64,000 nt of DNA from Riemerella anatipestifer. GTDB lineage: Bacteria; Bacteroidota; Bacteroidia; Flavobacteriales; Weeksellaceae. The stretch is taken from contig NZ_CP142016.1 of the NCBI RefSeq assembly GCF_035666175.1, forward strand, positions 1,488,001-1,552,000, written 5' to 3'. Shown piece by piece: positions 42,490 to 52,367 of the stretch (position 1 is its first letter; every line of letters begins with the position of its first letter). The position numbers were made by a program, and so were the translations under genes. The notes under the pieces are model-generated. The model made no database searches and had not been told where the DNA came from. It saw nothing but the letters and a program-made list of their open reading frames with translations.

Positions 42490-43929
42490 TTATGGACAGT
42501 CACTAGACTGTATTCTGTTATTATTTCCTAAAGTTTTATTTTGCACAGTGCCATTATTTTTAGTCTTATACAAAGATACACCGTTTATTTTCATCTCATC
42601 TTTTAAAAATTTTAAAAATTTCAATTCATGGCTACCCCTAGATCTTTTCCAAAATTCTACCATTTTATTCCCCCATTCTCTTGTATTAAATCCTGTTTTA
42701 ATATCTTCAGCAGTACCTGTAAATTTAATGGTATAAATCCCATCACTGGAGACCATAGTTCCGTATAGGTCGGCATAGTTACCACTTGTTTGCATTTGTG
42801 CCATGGTCATTAGGGCATCTACATCTGCAGGAGAAAACATCTTGATGGGTTGCCTTATTTCAGAATTGCCATATTCGTCTACACGCCCCGATTCATACTC
42901 ATTAACATGAGTGTGGATATAGCCTTTAGTATCCTCATTGATATTGATTCTCAACCCATCTGAATGTCCTGTAGAAGCACTAGGTGTAAGATTTTCAAAT
43001 GTCCCATTTTTATTCTCTTTGTAACCTGTTTCATAAGTTCTGTTAAGAACAGATGCCCTATTAAGCTCCTCTATTTTGCTTCTGTATCCTGCACTAGAGT
43101 TCATTGTCTTCATTTTTTCGCAAGGGTCTGTGAGAGGGTTTTGTGGTGGAGGTGATTGGCTACCACCGCCACTACCACTGCCATCATCCGATTTACACAT
43201 ATCATACATACTACAACCTCCTCCTCCATCAATCCCCCTTCCTGGATTATGATCACCGTACCAAGGAGATGTGCTACCACCGCCACCACCAATACCTCTA
43301 CGCGGAGGTGGAGAAATAATAACCCCATCTATCACACAATTATCATAATAACTTCCCTTTTTTTCACAAATACCCATAGGTAATAGCTCAAAGAGATTAT
43401 TCTTGTTTACTTTAAATACATATCTATCCCTATACTTTTCCTCAAATAGATGCGCATTAGTTTTATAAATATCCGTATCAGGTTTTAAACTGTAGAAATG
43501 AACCTTGGTCTCATCTTCCGAAAGTACTCCTGCTACCAACTCTGCTACCTTACCACCTTTTATCCTAGGGAATACTACCCACCTATCTCCATTTTTCTCA
43601 ACAATAGTCTGAGAGCGGATATTAAAATCTATATAAGCTTCAGCTTCTACTGCTGTTGGTGCTACTTCATTCTTTTTAGAAAGTACTCTAAGACGCTCCA
43701 GTGTACGCCTTCCCGATATGTTTTTGTTATGCAAACTATCATACCGTAATGCTAACCGTGCAAATCCACTAGGGTAGTCTATCACTTCATTATCAGTTTT
43801 CTTCGTAAAGACACTGAACTTCTTCGCCAAATCCTCTTGTCGTTTGGCATTGGTTACCATGTCGTCTGCCCTACAACCGGCTAATAACAACAGACCAGAC
43901 AGACCCAAAATAGTTAATTTTTGTTTCAT
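42490..43929 (-). CDS. Lipoprotein with Gly/Pro linker and JAMM-like C-terminal domain
   Basis: A 479-aa predicted lipoprotein (lipobox LLLAGC, Cys19). Residues 20-200 form a conserved N-terminal module (PSGFARLALRYDSLHNK, then a WVVFPRIKGGKVAELVAG strand region). A Gly/Ser/Pro-rich linker with paired cysteines covers about 205-270. The C-terminal module (270-479) contains GYIHTHVN (H339, H341) and, 25 residues on, MFSPADVDAL (S366, D369), which fits the HxH...SxxD signature of JAB1/MPN-type metalloproteases. Similar proteins are common in Chryseobacterium, often beside DUF6705 (recall). The constant-N, linker, variable-C design and the orphan 3' cassette downstream resemble polymorphic toxins; the activity is unproven. 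Confidence 0.7.
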   Translation of the reverse strand: MKQKLTILGLSGLLLLAGCRADDMVTNAKRQEDLAKKFSVFTKKTDNEVIDYPSGFARLALRYDSLHNKNISGRRTLERLRVLSKKNEVAPTAVEAEAYIDFNIRSQTIVEKNGDRWVVFPRIKGGKVAELVAGVLSEDETKVHFYSLKPDTDIYKTNAHLFEEKYRDRYVFKVNKNNLFELLPMGICEKKGSYYDNCVIDGVIISPPPRRGIGGGGGSTSPWYGDHNPGRGIDGGGGCSMYDMCKSDDGSGSGGGSQSPPPQNPLTDPCEKMKTMNSSAGYRSKIEELNRASVLNRTYETGYKENKNGTFENLTPSASTGHSDGLRININEDTKGYIHTHVNEYESGRVDEYGNSEIRQPIKMFSPADVDALMTMAQMQTSGNYADLYGTMVSSDGIYTIKFTGTAEDIKTGFNTREWGNKMVEFWKRSRGSHELKFLKFLKDEMKINGVSLYKTKNNGTVQNKTLGNNNRIQSSDCP

Positions 43930-44094
43930 ATTTTATCTTTTTTTGTTATTGTTTTTTATTGGTTAGTCCCCTTCGGAACGGACTTTTATCCCGTAGTTTA
44001 CGACCTGTTACCCCCTTATCAACCCCTTTTTTATCCCTTCTGGAGGGGGCGGGTATCTAAATAACGCCTCCTGCACCTCTAAAATAGCCCCTCC

Positions 44095-44616
44095 TTATAG
44101 TAAGCAAGGGGAATTAGAGGGGTTAGTTAGTCGGTTCGGAGGGCTTAGCAACGGGGCTTTTGCCCTTCCTCCGGGGTATTGTTGCTTAAGGTCGGTGTAG
44201 ATAATGCCCGCTCCAGGGTCGTTATTGGTAGCTGCCACCTTTATCGCACGGTAAAACATCAGGGCAGCACCGTCCAAATCGTAGCCCAAGAGGAGATTGG
44301 TATCCTTCATTAGTTGCAGTTGTTGGTCTAGGAGGTTGATGAGTTCGTTGAGCTGTTTGTGGGCGGCGTAGTCTTGGTCGAACTCCGTTTTGTCCACATA
44401 AGCAGGGACTTTGGTCGGGTTGGCGTCCATTTGGAGCTTCACACGGTCTATCCAAACCTCCTTTTCGTACTTTACCCGCCCGAAACCTTGCCTTTCCGTA
44501 GGCGTAAGGCTCTTTACTTTACCTTCTAAAACACTAGCAATGGTGCTGATAGCGTCTTTCACTTTTTTGATTTCTTCTGTACTGAAGTTTACAGAAATGG
44601 TGTTCTCTTGTGCCAT
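44095..44616 (-). CDS. Conserved Bacteroidetes helical protein, unknown function
   Basis: A 173-aa soluble protein, mainly helical: ISVNFSTEEIKKVKDAISTIAS (about 7-28) and DQQLQLMKDTNLLLGYDLDGAALMFYRAIK (about 97-126). It has no signal peptide. The region from LLGYDLDGAALMFYR to YPGG is typical of a small Bacteroidetes family I cannot name. The last about 25 residues (PLLSPPNRLTNPSNSPCLL) are low-complexity and encoded by more GC-rich DNA, possibly a readthrough into non-coding sequence after loss of the original stop. No clear link to the lipoprotein locus downstream. Confidence 0.6.
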   Translation of the reverse strand: MAQENTISVNFSTEEIKKVKDAISTIASVLEGKVKSLTPTERQGFGRVKYEKEVWIDRVKLQMDANPTKVPAYVDKTEFDQDYAAHKQLNELINLLDQQLQLMKDTNLLLGYDLDGAALMFYRAIKVAATNNDPGAGIIYTDLKQQYPGGRAKAPLLSPPNRLTNPSNSPCLL

Positions 44617-44986
44617 TTTTACTTGTTTTTATTAGGTTGATACTACTTTTACTAAAAATCACATACTATTTTAGCCTCTAATGAGATAAATAGGTAATGA
44701 TTTTTAACTTTCGATGATAAATCTATAAATTGCATTTCGATTATGCAAATTTTTGTTTTTTTAGCTGAAATCTCTTTATTTATGGGATATATCGATGAGT
44801 TACTTAGCCATCATCTTGTAAAATTCTAATGCAAAAATAGGCGGGAAGAAAGGGAAATAGGTATTTCATAAAAGGAAACGCGAATTGCCAATTACAGTAG
44901 TTTCAGTTACTTATCAAAGTTTTAAATCCATCACAAGCTCTAAAAAATAATTCTTATTTTCACGGAGTAATTTTAAACTAAAGACT
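44617..44986. other. 370-bp divergent intergenic region
   Basis: Promoters for the helical-protein gene (-) and the M28 peptidase (+) must lie here. The only structure I see is an ATTGCAT...ATGCAAAT inverted repeat at about 44730-44751. No gene recognised. Confidence 0.5.
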
Positions 44987-46540
44987 ATGAAGTGTACTTT
45001 AAAATCTATGAGTGCTACTTTGTTGTTTTCTATCACGACAGTAGCCTTCGCTCAAAGCTCCCACCCTATTGTGGAAAAAATGGTAGACGAAACCTATCAA
45101 AATTCTCAATTAGAAAAACTGGGATACGAGCTAATTGATAAAATAGGACCGAGATTGGTAGGAAGCCCTAAAATGCAACAAGCTCACGATTGGGCGGTAA
45201 ATCAATTCAAATCTTGGGGAATTTCGGCAAAAAATGAACCTTGGGGTGAGTGGCGTTCTTGGGAAAGAGGTACTTCTCAAATCACTCTTACACAGCCTTA
45301 CATCAAATCTTTGGAAGGGAGACAACTGGCATTCAGCCCTGCTACAACAAAAAATGGAGTGGAAGCAGAACTTATTACAATGCCTGTATTTAAAACCAAA
45401 GCCGAGTTTGATGCTTTTTTAAAAGGGGTAAAGGGAAAAATTGTAATGATTAGCCCATACGAACCTAGCGGAAGACCTGATTATAACTGGAAAGAATATG
45501 CTACGGAAGAGTCCTACAAAAAATATAAAGAAGAGGCTGAAAAAAGAAATAAGGAATGGGCTGCTTCTATGAAAACCATTAACTATACAACACGCACCAT
45601 TCAGAAACCTATCGAGGAAGCAGGTGCAGTAGGCATCGTTATGTCCACTTGGAGTGGTGGGTTTGGAGTTAGTAGAATTTTCAATGCCACTACATCTAAA
45701 ATCCCTGTTGTAGATATTGCGTTAGAAGATTATGGTCAGCTTTACAGAATGGTACAATATGGCGACCGCCCTAAAATCAATCTAAATGTTCAAAGTAAAA
45801 ACCACGGCACTGCTAAAACTTTCAATACAATAGCAGAGCTCCCTGGTACTACTCATAAAGATGAATATGTTATCTTGTCTGCCCATATAGATTCTTGGGA
45901 CGGTGCATCTGGTGCAGTGGATAATGGCACTGGCGTTATTACTATGATGGAGGTAGCTCGTATCCTCAAAAAATACTATCCTAACCCTAAAAGAACTATT
46001 ATAGTTGGTCTATGGGGAAGCGAGGAACAAGGGCTAAATGGCAGCCGTGCTTTCGTAGCAGATAACAAAGATAAATTACCGAAAATACAAGCTGTTTTTA
46101 ACCAAGATAACGGTACTGGTAGGATACAATACATCAATGGTTCGGGCTTTGTGCACGCCTACAATTACCTCCAAAAATGGATTGCCCCTGCACCTGAATA
46201 CATCAAAAAAGAATTAAAATATACCTTCCCTGGTTCTGCAAGTGGCGGAAGTAGCGACCACGTTTCTTTTGTGGCTGCTGGTGTACCAGCCTTTATGCTG
46301 GGCTCTTTAACTTGGGCATACGGTACTTATACTTGGCATACCAATAGAGATACTTACGATAAAATAGTTTTTGATGATTTAAAGCACAATGTGGCACTCA
46401 TCGCTACAATGACCTATATGGCGAGCGAAGACCCTGAACAAAGCAATCGTGAAAAGATGGTTTTACCCATCAACCCGACCACAGGAAAACAATACGAATG
46501 GCCTGAAATTAAAGAACCTATCCGTAAAGGCGGGTTTTAG
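44987..46540 (+). CDS. Secreted M28-family zinc peptidase
   Basis: A 517-aa exported metallopeptidase. The signal peptide ends near VAFAQ (23). An inserted PA-like domain (about 125-275) splits the catalytic domain. Metal and catalytic residues are visible: H300 and D302 (AHIDSWDG), D312 (GAVDNGTG), E346/E347 (GSEEQGLNG), D374 (FNQDNGTG) and H451 (TWHTNRDTYD). Two zinc ions and an aminopeptidase or carboxypeptidase activity like other M28 enzymes are expected; the substrate is not known. No T9SS tail, so it is probably periplasmic. Monocistronic, with its own terminator. Confidence 0.92.
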   Translation: MKCTLKSMSATLLFSITTVAFAQSSHPIVEKMVDETYQNSQLEKLGYELIDKIGPRLVGSPKMQQAHDWAVNQFKSWGISAKNEPWGEWRSWERGTSQITLTQPYIKSLEGRQLAFSPATTKNGVEAELITMPVFKTKAEFDAFLKGVKGKIVMISPYEPSGRPDYNWKEYATEESYKKYKEEAEKRNKEWAASMKTINYTTRTIQKPIEEAGAVGIVMSTWSGGFGVSRIFNATTSKIPVVDIALEDYGQLYRMVQYGDRPKINLNVQSKNHGTAKTFNTIAELPGTTHKDEYVILSAHIDSWDGASGAVDNGTGVITMMEVARILKKYYPNPKRTIIVGLWGSEEQGLNGSRAFVADNKDKLPKIQAVFNQDNGTGRIQYINGSGFVHAYNYLQKWIAPAPEYIKKELKYTFPGSASGGSSDHVSFVAAGVPAFMLGSLTWAYGTYTWHTNRDTYDKIVFDDLKHNVALIATMTYMASEDPEQSNREKMVLPINPTTGKQYEWPEIKEPIRKGGF

Positions 46541-46566
46541 ACATTTTTTTACTAGTTTTATAAAAT

Positions 46567-46595
46567 AAAACCACCCTAAAATTTAGGGTGGTTTT
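46567..46595. terminator. Bidirectional terminator
   Basis: AAAACCACCCTAAA and its complement TTTAGGGTGGTTTT separated by one A, with T-rich ends. It lies between the convergent M28 peptidase and SusD genes. Confidence 0.9.
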
Positions 46596-46620
46596 TCATT
46601 TTTGTGTTTTAATTAGAATA

Positions 46621-48084
46621 CTAATTCTGTTTGATAAGAGGATTTGCGTTTAGCTCTCTTCTAGGTATTAAGAAAGTCCAACGAGAGTCCCCTGCTGATA
46701 CCTCAAATACATTATTAACTACAACACTATTATGATTGCTGCCTGTTCTGTTAAGAGGTTGGTTAAGTCTCTTTAAATCTAAAAATCTAAAGCCTTCTCC
46801 CCACAGTTCTATACGGCGGCTGTCTAATATTTCGTTGATATAAGCTTCTCCTGTAGCAGTAGTAGCTACATAAGCTGGATTTCTGTTTTTAGAAAATTCG
46901 GTAAATACAACCTTAGATTCAGGTTCTTTGCCTAATCTTGCTAGAGCCTCTGCTTCTATTAAATACATTTCAGCAGCTCTCATATAAGGCACATCCATTC
47001 TACTATCTCCAGTACCTACTGCTAAGAATTTTTGACTAGTATAAGGGTACTTAGCAAAATTGGAAGGTAAACTTAAACTTAGGTGTTTTCCTGTAGGATC
47101 CACTACTTGCGTTCTCACATCTGTGCTAGGAAACTTGCTGTAAAGCAACTTATTCATAGCCTTTGGATTCTGTCTGATATTAGTAGAACTAAAATTTCTA
47201 GACATATAAGCCCCGAAATTAGCAAAATAGGCTGTTTGATCTTCTTTAATAGAGCTACCCCAAATCCATTCTGGATTATCTAAGCTGTTAAAACCAGCCT
47301 TGTAAGTACTATTGCTCATTAAAGTAAAACCTTGTCTTGCTAGTTTTGCCTGCTCAGCAGCCTCTTTGTAATTTCCTAAAACTAGTGCTACTCTTGCTTT
47401 GATACCTCTTACCACTTCAACATTAAAGTGTGATTTATGTACCCTACTAATTCCGTTTAAAAGTTCTATTGATTTATCCAAATCTGCATTGATTTGTTTA
47501 TATACTTCCTCAACGGAAGACCTTGCTAGCGGGTCATCATTAGGCTCTAACCTCAACGGAATACCATTAGGATTAGGCGTACCATCGTATCTCTTAGCGT
47601 ACAATTGTACTAATTGAAAATGACAAAATGCTCTGAAAGCATAGGCTTGACCTAAAGCATTATTTCTAGTAGTTTCGCTTCCGGAAGCATTATCTCCCCC
47701 ATTTATCAAAACATTGGCATTTCTTATCAGTTTATAATAAAATCTCCAAGGATATGCGACATCAGCAGAATTTTCATCTTGAATACTCACCCATCTCACA
47801 GCGGATACATACCAACCATTTCCCACACTAGGAAATACCAAATCATCTCCTAAAGCATCCGTCATAATCATAATGCCTGACTGCCCAGATTGTGATTGAT
47901 TCCCCTGACTAGTATACATACTTCGGTGCATACCATTTATAGATAGCATCATATTATCCGCTGTTTGGGTAATACTTTCTGCTGAAATATCACTAGTAGG
48001 AACTGTCTCAAGATAAGAATCTCTACAAGATTCTGCTGTTAAAAATACTCCTAATAGAGAAGTGTATATTAAAAATCTTTTCAT
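46621..48084 (-). CDS. SusD/RagB-family outer-membrane lipoprotein
   Basis: A 487-aa lipoprotein (lipobox TAESC, Cys20, followed by RDSYLETVPT, the classic SusD start). It binds nutrient on the cell surface and caps the SusC channel. The TPR-rich helical body includes NALGQAYAFRAFCHFQLVQL (about 144-163), and the C-terminal SusD signature region YMRAAEMYLIEAEALARLG (about 370-388) and LDSRRIELWGEGFRFLDLKR is intact. It follows its SusC partner by 20 nt. No glycosidase or sensor gene is adjacent, so the substrate could be glycan or peptide. Confidence 0.95.
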   Translation of the reverse strand: MKRFLIYTSLLGVFLTAESCRDSYLETVPTSDISAESITQTADNMMLSINGMHRSMYTSQGNQSQSGQSGIMIMTDALGDDLVFPSVGNGWYVSAVRWVSIQDENSADVAYPWRFYYKLIRNANVLINGGDNASGSETTRNNALGQAYAFRAFCHFQLVQLYAKRYDGTPNPNGIPLRLEPNDDPLARSSVEEVYKQINADLDKSIELLNGISRVHKSHFNVEVVRGIKARVALVLGNYKEAAEQAKLARQGFTLMSNSTYKAGFNSLDNPEWIWGSSIKEDQTAYFANFGAYMSRNFSSTNIRQNPKAMNKLLYSKFPSTDVRTQVVDPTGKHLSLSLPSNFAKYPYTSQKFLAVGTGDSRMDVPYMRAAEMYLIEAEALARLGKEPESKVVFTEFSKNRNPAYVATTATGEAYINEILDSRRIELWGEGFRFLDLKRLNQPLNRTGSNHNSVVVNNVFEVSAGDSRWTFLIPRRELNANPLIKQN

Positions 48085-48104
48085 TGTAATACTTGTTTAA
48101 AAAA

Positions 48105-51050
48105 TTAAAAATTAGTAGAAAAACCAAAACTAATAATTCTAGCAGGTGTAAATCTATTAGCCGTAACACCTGAGAAACTTTGTGCTGGTTCTAGACCTTT
48201 TCTAGCTGTTTTAGACCATATATTTTCTCCGTTAACAAATATCTTAAGATTATTAACCCCTATCGGATTTACAATCTCTCTAGGCATTTCGTAAGATAAA
48301 GTTACTTGTCTTAAAGTAATATAATCCGAATTTACCAACCATCTGCTAGAACCTACCCCTACACTTTGGTAATTAGATGCATCTAGCCTAGGCACATCTG
48401 TTACATCACCTGGCTTTTGCCATCTTCTAAGTATATCTGTACTAAGAGCATCTCCTTGAGGATAAGCACTCATAAGACCTCCATAATTACTGTCATAAGT
48501 CTTACCTCCTAACTGATAAGTGAATAATGCAGATAAGGAAACTGATTTGTATCGGAATGTAGTTCCAAAGCTACCAAAGAGTTGAGGTATAGCACTTCCC
48601 GAATAATCATACTTTGCATCATTATGGTTTGTAGTTACTTTTACTCCATTTATTTCTCTAAGAGTAGTTCCTCCTTTAGCTATAGCTTCATCGGAAGCAT
48701 AGAATAACCCCATACCATCAGCTGGGTCTACTCCATACCACTGTCTTAGCCAATAATCATAGATAGATTTTCCCACCATATACTTTTTCGTTCCTACTAT
48801 TCTTTCATCTTGAGGGAATTTAGTAATCTCGTTTTTAAGAGTTGAGGCATTCACATTAAGGTTCCATTTAAAGTTATTTGTTTTAATAACATCTATACTA
48901 AGGGCTACCTCTATCCCTGAATTTACTAATGCTCCTGAATTTTCATCTCTACTAAGGTTACCAGAAGAATCTGGTTTTGGTACAGATAAAATAAGTCCAT
49001 CTGTACCTCTCTTGTAATATTCTACACTACCTGTAATTCTGTTATTAAAAAATCCAAATTCTAGAGCAGCGTCTAATTGTGTATTACTTTCCCACGTTAA
49101 TTGTGTATTACCTACGCTACTCATCATTACTCCTGCATAATCTCCATTGTTATAACCTAGACTATAAAGAGGTTGCCAAGCATAATAAGAGACATCTGTG
49201 CTATAGCTACCATCATTACCCACTTGCCCGTAAGACCCTCTAAGTTTTAACTGACTTATTGTAGAATTACCCTTTAAGAAATTCTCTTGGTCTATTCTCC
49301 ATCCTGCTCCTAATGACCAAAATGTAGCCCAACGAACATCTTTATGGAACCTAGCAGACCCATCTCTCCTTACAGAAGCCGAAAGTAGATATTTTCTGTT
49401 ATAATCATAATTTAATCTAGAAAAATAAGATTCCTTAGGTAAAATTCTATCATAAGAAGTTAAATTGGTAGGTGTTACAAAATTAACTAACTCATCATTA
49501 TTATCAACTACTTGATTTGTCTTACGACCATAAACATACTCATATTTGTAAGAAATATTTTCGTGTCCCAATAGTACATTCAAATTATGATGTCCAAAAG
49601 ATTTATCATAATTAAGTAACTGATTAAAGGTAATTGTGCGTGATTCTGTAACAGTTCTTGATGCCGCCCCATTAGGCACTGCATCGCCTATAATCTTATT
49701 ACGATAAGCTATTCCTTTATAATTTCTTAAGTCATAACCCACATTGGTAGTGAATGTTAATTCTGGTAACAATTTAAACTCTCCAAAAAATCTTGAATTA
49801 ATATTATATATTTTATCATAATTTCTGTTCAGTAATGTTTCTTGAATGACATGTCTACCTCCAGCCGCTCCTGCTCCTCTCTTATCTCCTGCATCATAAA
49901 CACGATTACCTTCTTTATCATATATATATCCTCCGGTAATTGGGTCATGAGCATAAACATTATAAATAGGTCCTATATTTCTAGTCCAATTAAATGGATT
50001 AACATAAGAACTATTATTATCTACTCCATCTATAGCTTGGTTAGAAAATGAGTTGGAATAAGCCAAATTACTACCTACCTTAAACCAGTCTTTAATTTGG
50101 GTATCTATATTTAATCTAGCTGAAATTCTCTCATAGTCTGAACTCAAAGCGTAAGCATCTTCTTTAAGATATCCAAATGATGCATAGTAAGTCGTTTTAT
50201 CTGTTCCCCCACTATAATTGAAATCATAGTTTTGTCTCATACCTACCTTAAAAAACTCCTTTTGCCAATCTAAATCATCATATATTAAAGATGCATTAGG
50301 ATTTAAAACTCCATCTATTACTAACTGGTTGTCTGGGACATTATACACATTATTTTTCAAGACATCGGGTATCAATGTTCTAGAAGCGTAAGCATTAGCA
50401 TCTGCCAACGACATCGCTCCACTAGGTTTATAAAGTTGTCCGTTTCTTATAGCCTCCCATACTATTGGATAATATTGAGCTGCATTCAATCGGTCATATT
50501 CAGGAATAGATCTCGTAGATATACCAGTACTTGCACTAAAATTAAACTGAGATCTTCCTTTTTTTCCCTTTTTAGTAGTAATCATAACCACCCCATTAGC
50601 TGCACTAGAGCCATACAAAGAGGTCGAAGCTGCATCCTTTAATATATTCAAAGATTCTATATCATCAGGATTTAGATTAGCTATATTTCCATTATAAACC
50701 GTTCCATCTACTATAAACAAAGGGCTATTGTTTGAGCCTATGGAACTAAATCCTCTGATTCTAATTGCTGGACCACTACCAGGCTGCCCTGTACTTGTAG
50801 AAACCTGTACTCCTGGGGTAGCTCCATCTAGAGCTTGAGCTACATTAGTTAAAGACCTTTGAGCTAAATCTTTTGCTTTTATTTCGGCATTTGCTCCTAC
50901 TACCGTTTCTTTCCTTTGCTTACCATAAGCCACTACTACTACTTCCTCAATTTCTTTTGTTTTCGTAGAATCTTTTTTCCTTTGTCCATAGACTTCGTTT
51001 CCACAAAGCACCAATGACAAAGAAAAAACAGTAATAATTGTTTTCTTCAT
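48105..51050 (-). CDS. SusC/RagA-family TonB-dependent outer-membrane transporter
   Basis: A 981-aa TonB-linked porin. The signal peptide ends VYGQ (23); a TonB-box-like EEVVVVAYG (about 35-43) is followed directly by the plug domain (LTNVAQALDGATPGVQV, then RGFSSIGSNNSPLFIVDG and DDIESLNILKDAASTSLYG, about 72-145) and a 22-strand barrel ending FTPARIISFGFSTNF. Unlike many SusC proteins, it lacks the N-terminal carboxypeptidase-D-like domain. Works with the SusD downstream. IS copy E begins only 57 bp upstream of the start, so its native promoter may be displaced. Confidence 0.96.
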   Translation of the reverse strand: MKKTIITVFSLSLVLCGNEVYGQRKKDSTKTKEIEEVVVVAYGKQRKETVVGANAEIKAKDLAQRSLTNVAQALDGATPGVQVSTSTGQPGSGPAIRIRGFSSIGSNNSPLFIVDGTVYNGNIANLNPDDIESLNILKDAASTSLYGSSAANGVVMITTKKGKKGRSQFNFSASTGISTRSIPEYDRLNAAQYYPIVWEAIRNGQLYKPSGAMSLADANAYASRTLIPDVLKNNVYNVPDNQLVIDGVLNPNASLIYDDLDWQKEFFKVGMRQNYDFNYSGGTDKTTYYASFGYLKEDAYALSSDYERISARLNIDTQIKDWFKVGSNLAYSNSFSNQAIDGVDNNSSYVNPFNWTRNIGPIYNVYAHDPITGGYIYDKEGNRVYDAGDKRGAGAAGGRHVIQETLLNRNYDKIYNINSRFFGEFKLLPELTFTTNVGYDLRNYKGIAYRNKIIGDAVPNGAASRTVTESRTITFNQLLNYDKSFGHHNLNVLLGHENISYKYEYVYGRKTNQVVDNNDELVNFVTPTNLTSYDRILPKESYFSRLNYDYNRKYLLSASVRRDGSARFHKDVRWATFWSLGAGWRIDQENFLKGNSTISQLKLRGSYGQVGNDGSYSTDVSYYAWQPLYSLGYNNGDYAGVMMSSVGNTQLTWESNTQLDAALEFGFFNNRITGSVEYYKRGTDGLILSVPKPDSSGNLSRDENSGALVNSGIEVALSIDVIKTNNFKWNLNVNASTLKNEITKFPQDERIVGTKKYMVGKSIYDYWLRQWYGVDPADGMGLFYASDEAIAKGGTTLREINGVKVTTNHNDAKYDYSGSAIPQLFGSFGTTFRYKSVSLSALFTYQLGGKTYDSNYGGLMSAYPQGDALSTDILRRWQKPGDVTDVPRLDASNYQSVGVGSSRWLVNSDYITLRQVTLSYEMPREIVNPIGVNNLKIFVNGENIWSKTARKGLEPAQSFSGVTANRFTPARIISFGFSTNF

Positions 51051-51106
51051 AATGTCAAAATTTATGTTAATACAGTTCCTAAATAACTACTGCAATTTAT
51101 ACATTA

Positions 51107-52102
51107 ACCCGTTGTGCATTATGAAATGAAAAAAACAAGAGTTGTTTATTAGACTGAAAATCAGTATTATTTAAAATGCACAACGAGTTTTTGCTATAAA
51201 ACGATATAAATGAACAACATAGAGCAAATATATGAAAGAATTTTGGAAGTTTTAGGACTTTTTTCAGAAAATCAACTGATTAGTTATCAGAGAAGAACAC
51301 CTAAAATGAGCGATTTAGAAGTCATAAGTCTTAATATTACTGCTGAATACTTGAGTATTGATAGCGAATTACAGTTATTTAGAAAATTGCCAAACTCTCT
51401 GATAAACAAAATTGAAAGAAGTGTTTACAATAAGCGAAAACGAAGACTATCCCTACAAACAGAGCAAATTAGACAGCGTATTTCGATGGAGTTCAATGAG
51501 TTTGAAGATATTTTTATCGTTGATAGCATGCCAATGAAAGTTTGTGAAAATGCTCGTTCTACTCGTTCAAAAATTTGTAAAGAGCAATCCTATTCTTCAC
51601 CAACATATGGTTATTGTGCTTCACAGAAATTATATTTCTATGGCTATAAACTACACGCAGTATGTTCTTTAAATGGTGTGATTAAGAATTTTGATATAAG
51701 CCCTGCATCCGTTCACGACATCCACTATTTAAAAGATATTGGTGAGCAAATGCGAAACTGTACTTTAATTGGAGATAGAGGCTATTTATCAGCAAAAGTT
51801 CAAATAGATTTATTTAACTATGCTAATATTAAATTAGATACACCAATGAGAAGTAATCAGAAAGATTATATTCCTCAATTTTCATTGTACAAGAAAAAGC
51901 GAAAACGAATTGAGACATTTTTCTCTCAACTTTGCGACCAATTTATGATTAAAAGAAACTATGCTAAAACTTTTGAAGGCTTTAAAACAAGGATAATCAG
52001 TAAAATAACCGCCGCAACGGTTATTCAATATATCAATAAATTTATCTTCCAAAGAAAATTAAATCATCTAAAAATCAGTATTATTTAAAATGCACAACGA
52101 GT
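51107..52102 (+). mobile_element. IS982-family element copy E (996-bp form)
   Basis: Same long form as copy B: the embedded right terminus ends at 51188. No target duplication is visible (left flank ...ACATTA, right flank TATTCCT...). Divergent from susC and placed in its upstream region. Confidence 0.9.
51210..52088 (+). CDS. IS982-family transposase, copy E
   Basis: Intact 292-aa frame, protein identical to copy B, with D105, D189 and E235. The shared 996-bp structure and protein identity indicate that B and E descend from the same recent parent. Confidence 0.95.
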   Translation: MNNIEQIYERILEVLGLFSENQLISYQRRTPKMSDLEVISLNITAEYLSIDSELQLFRKLPNSLINKIERSVYNKRKRRLSLQTEQIRQRISMEFNEFEDIFIVDSMPMKVCENARSTRSKICKEQSYSSPTYGYCASQKLYFYGYKLHAVCSLNGVIKNFDISPASVHDIHYLKDIGEQMRNCTLIGDRGYLSAKVQIDLFNYANIKLDTPMRSNQKDYIPQFSLYKKKRKRIETFFSQLCDQFMIKRNYAKTFEGFKTRIISKITAATVIQYINKFIFQRKLNHLKISII

Positions 52103-52184
52103 TATTCCTATGTTTTTAAAATAATATGATAATGTTTAAAAATTAAGCCATTTTTTAAATTTGGTTTTGCTGTATAATTAAATT

Positions 52185-52284
52185 AGTCAAAGAAGGCTAC
52201 CTAAACTTTCAGATTTAGAGCTTATCAGTTTAAGTATGAACTACCGAATATATGGGAACTGACATTGAAAATGATTTGTCTTAA
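52185..52284 (+). pseudogene. Remnant of a different IS982-family transposase
   Basis: The frame reads SQRRLPKLSDLELISLSMN, and after a one- or two-base shift TEYMGTDIENDLS. This aligns with YQRRTPKMSDLEVISLNITAEYLSIDSEL of the full copies but is clearly diverged. It is an old N-terminal fragment, next to the recent copy E. Confidence 0.7.
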
Positions 52285-52367
52285 ATAAAGAAAATATTGC
52301 GTGTTTATCTGAATTTTTTTAACTTCAGCACATAAAATATAGTAAATCTTTTAAAATCTTTTTAAAA

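Noticed and set aside
43110-43383. Overlapping frames in both directions within the Gly/Pro-rich linker of the lipoprotein gene
   Set aside because: They arise from the repetitive GGN/CCN codons of the linker and have no features of their own.
44730-44751. ATTGCAT...ATGCAAAT inverted repeat as an operator
   Set aside because: Short, AT-rich and expected by chance in this composition; position relative to a promoter is not established.
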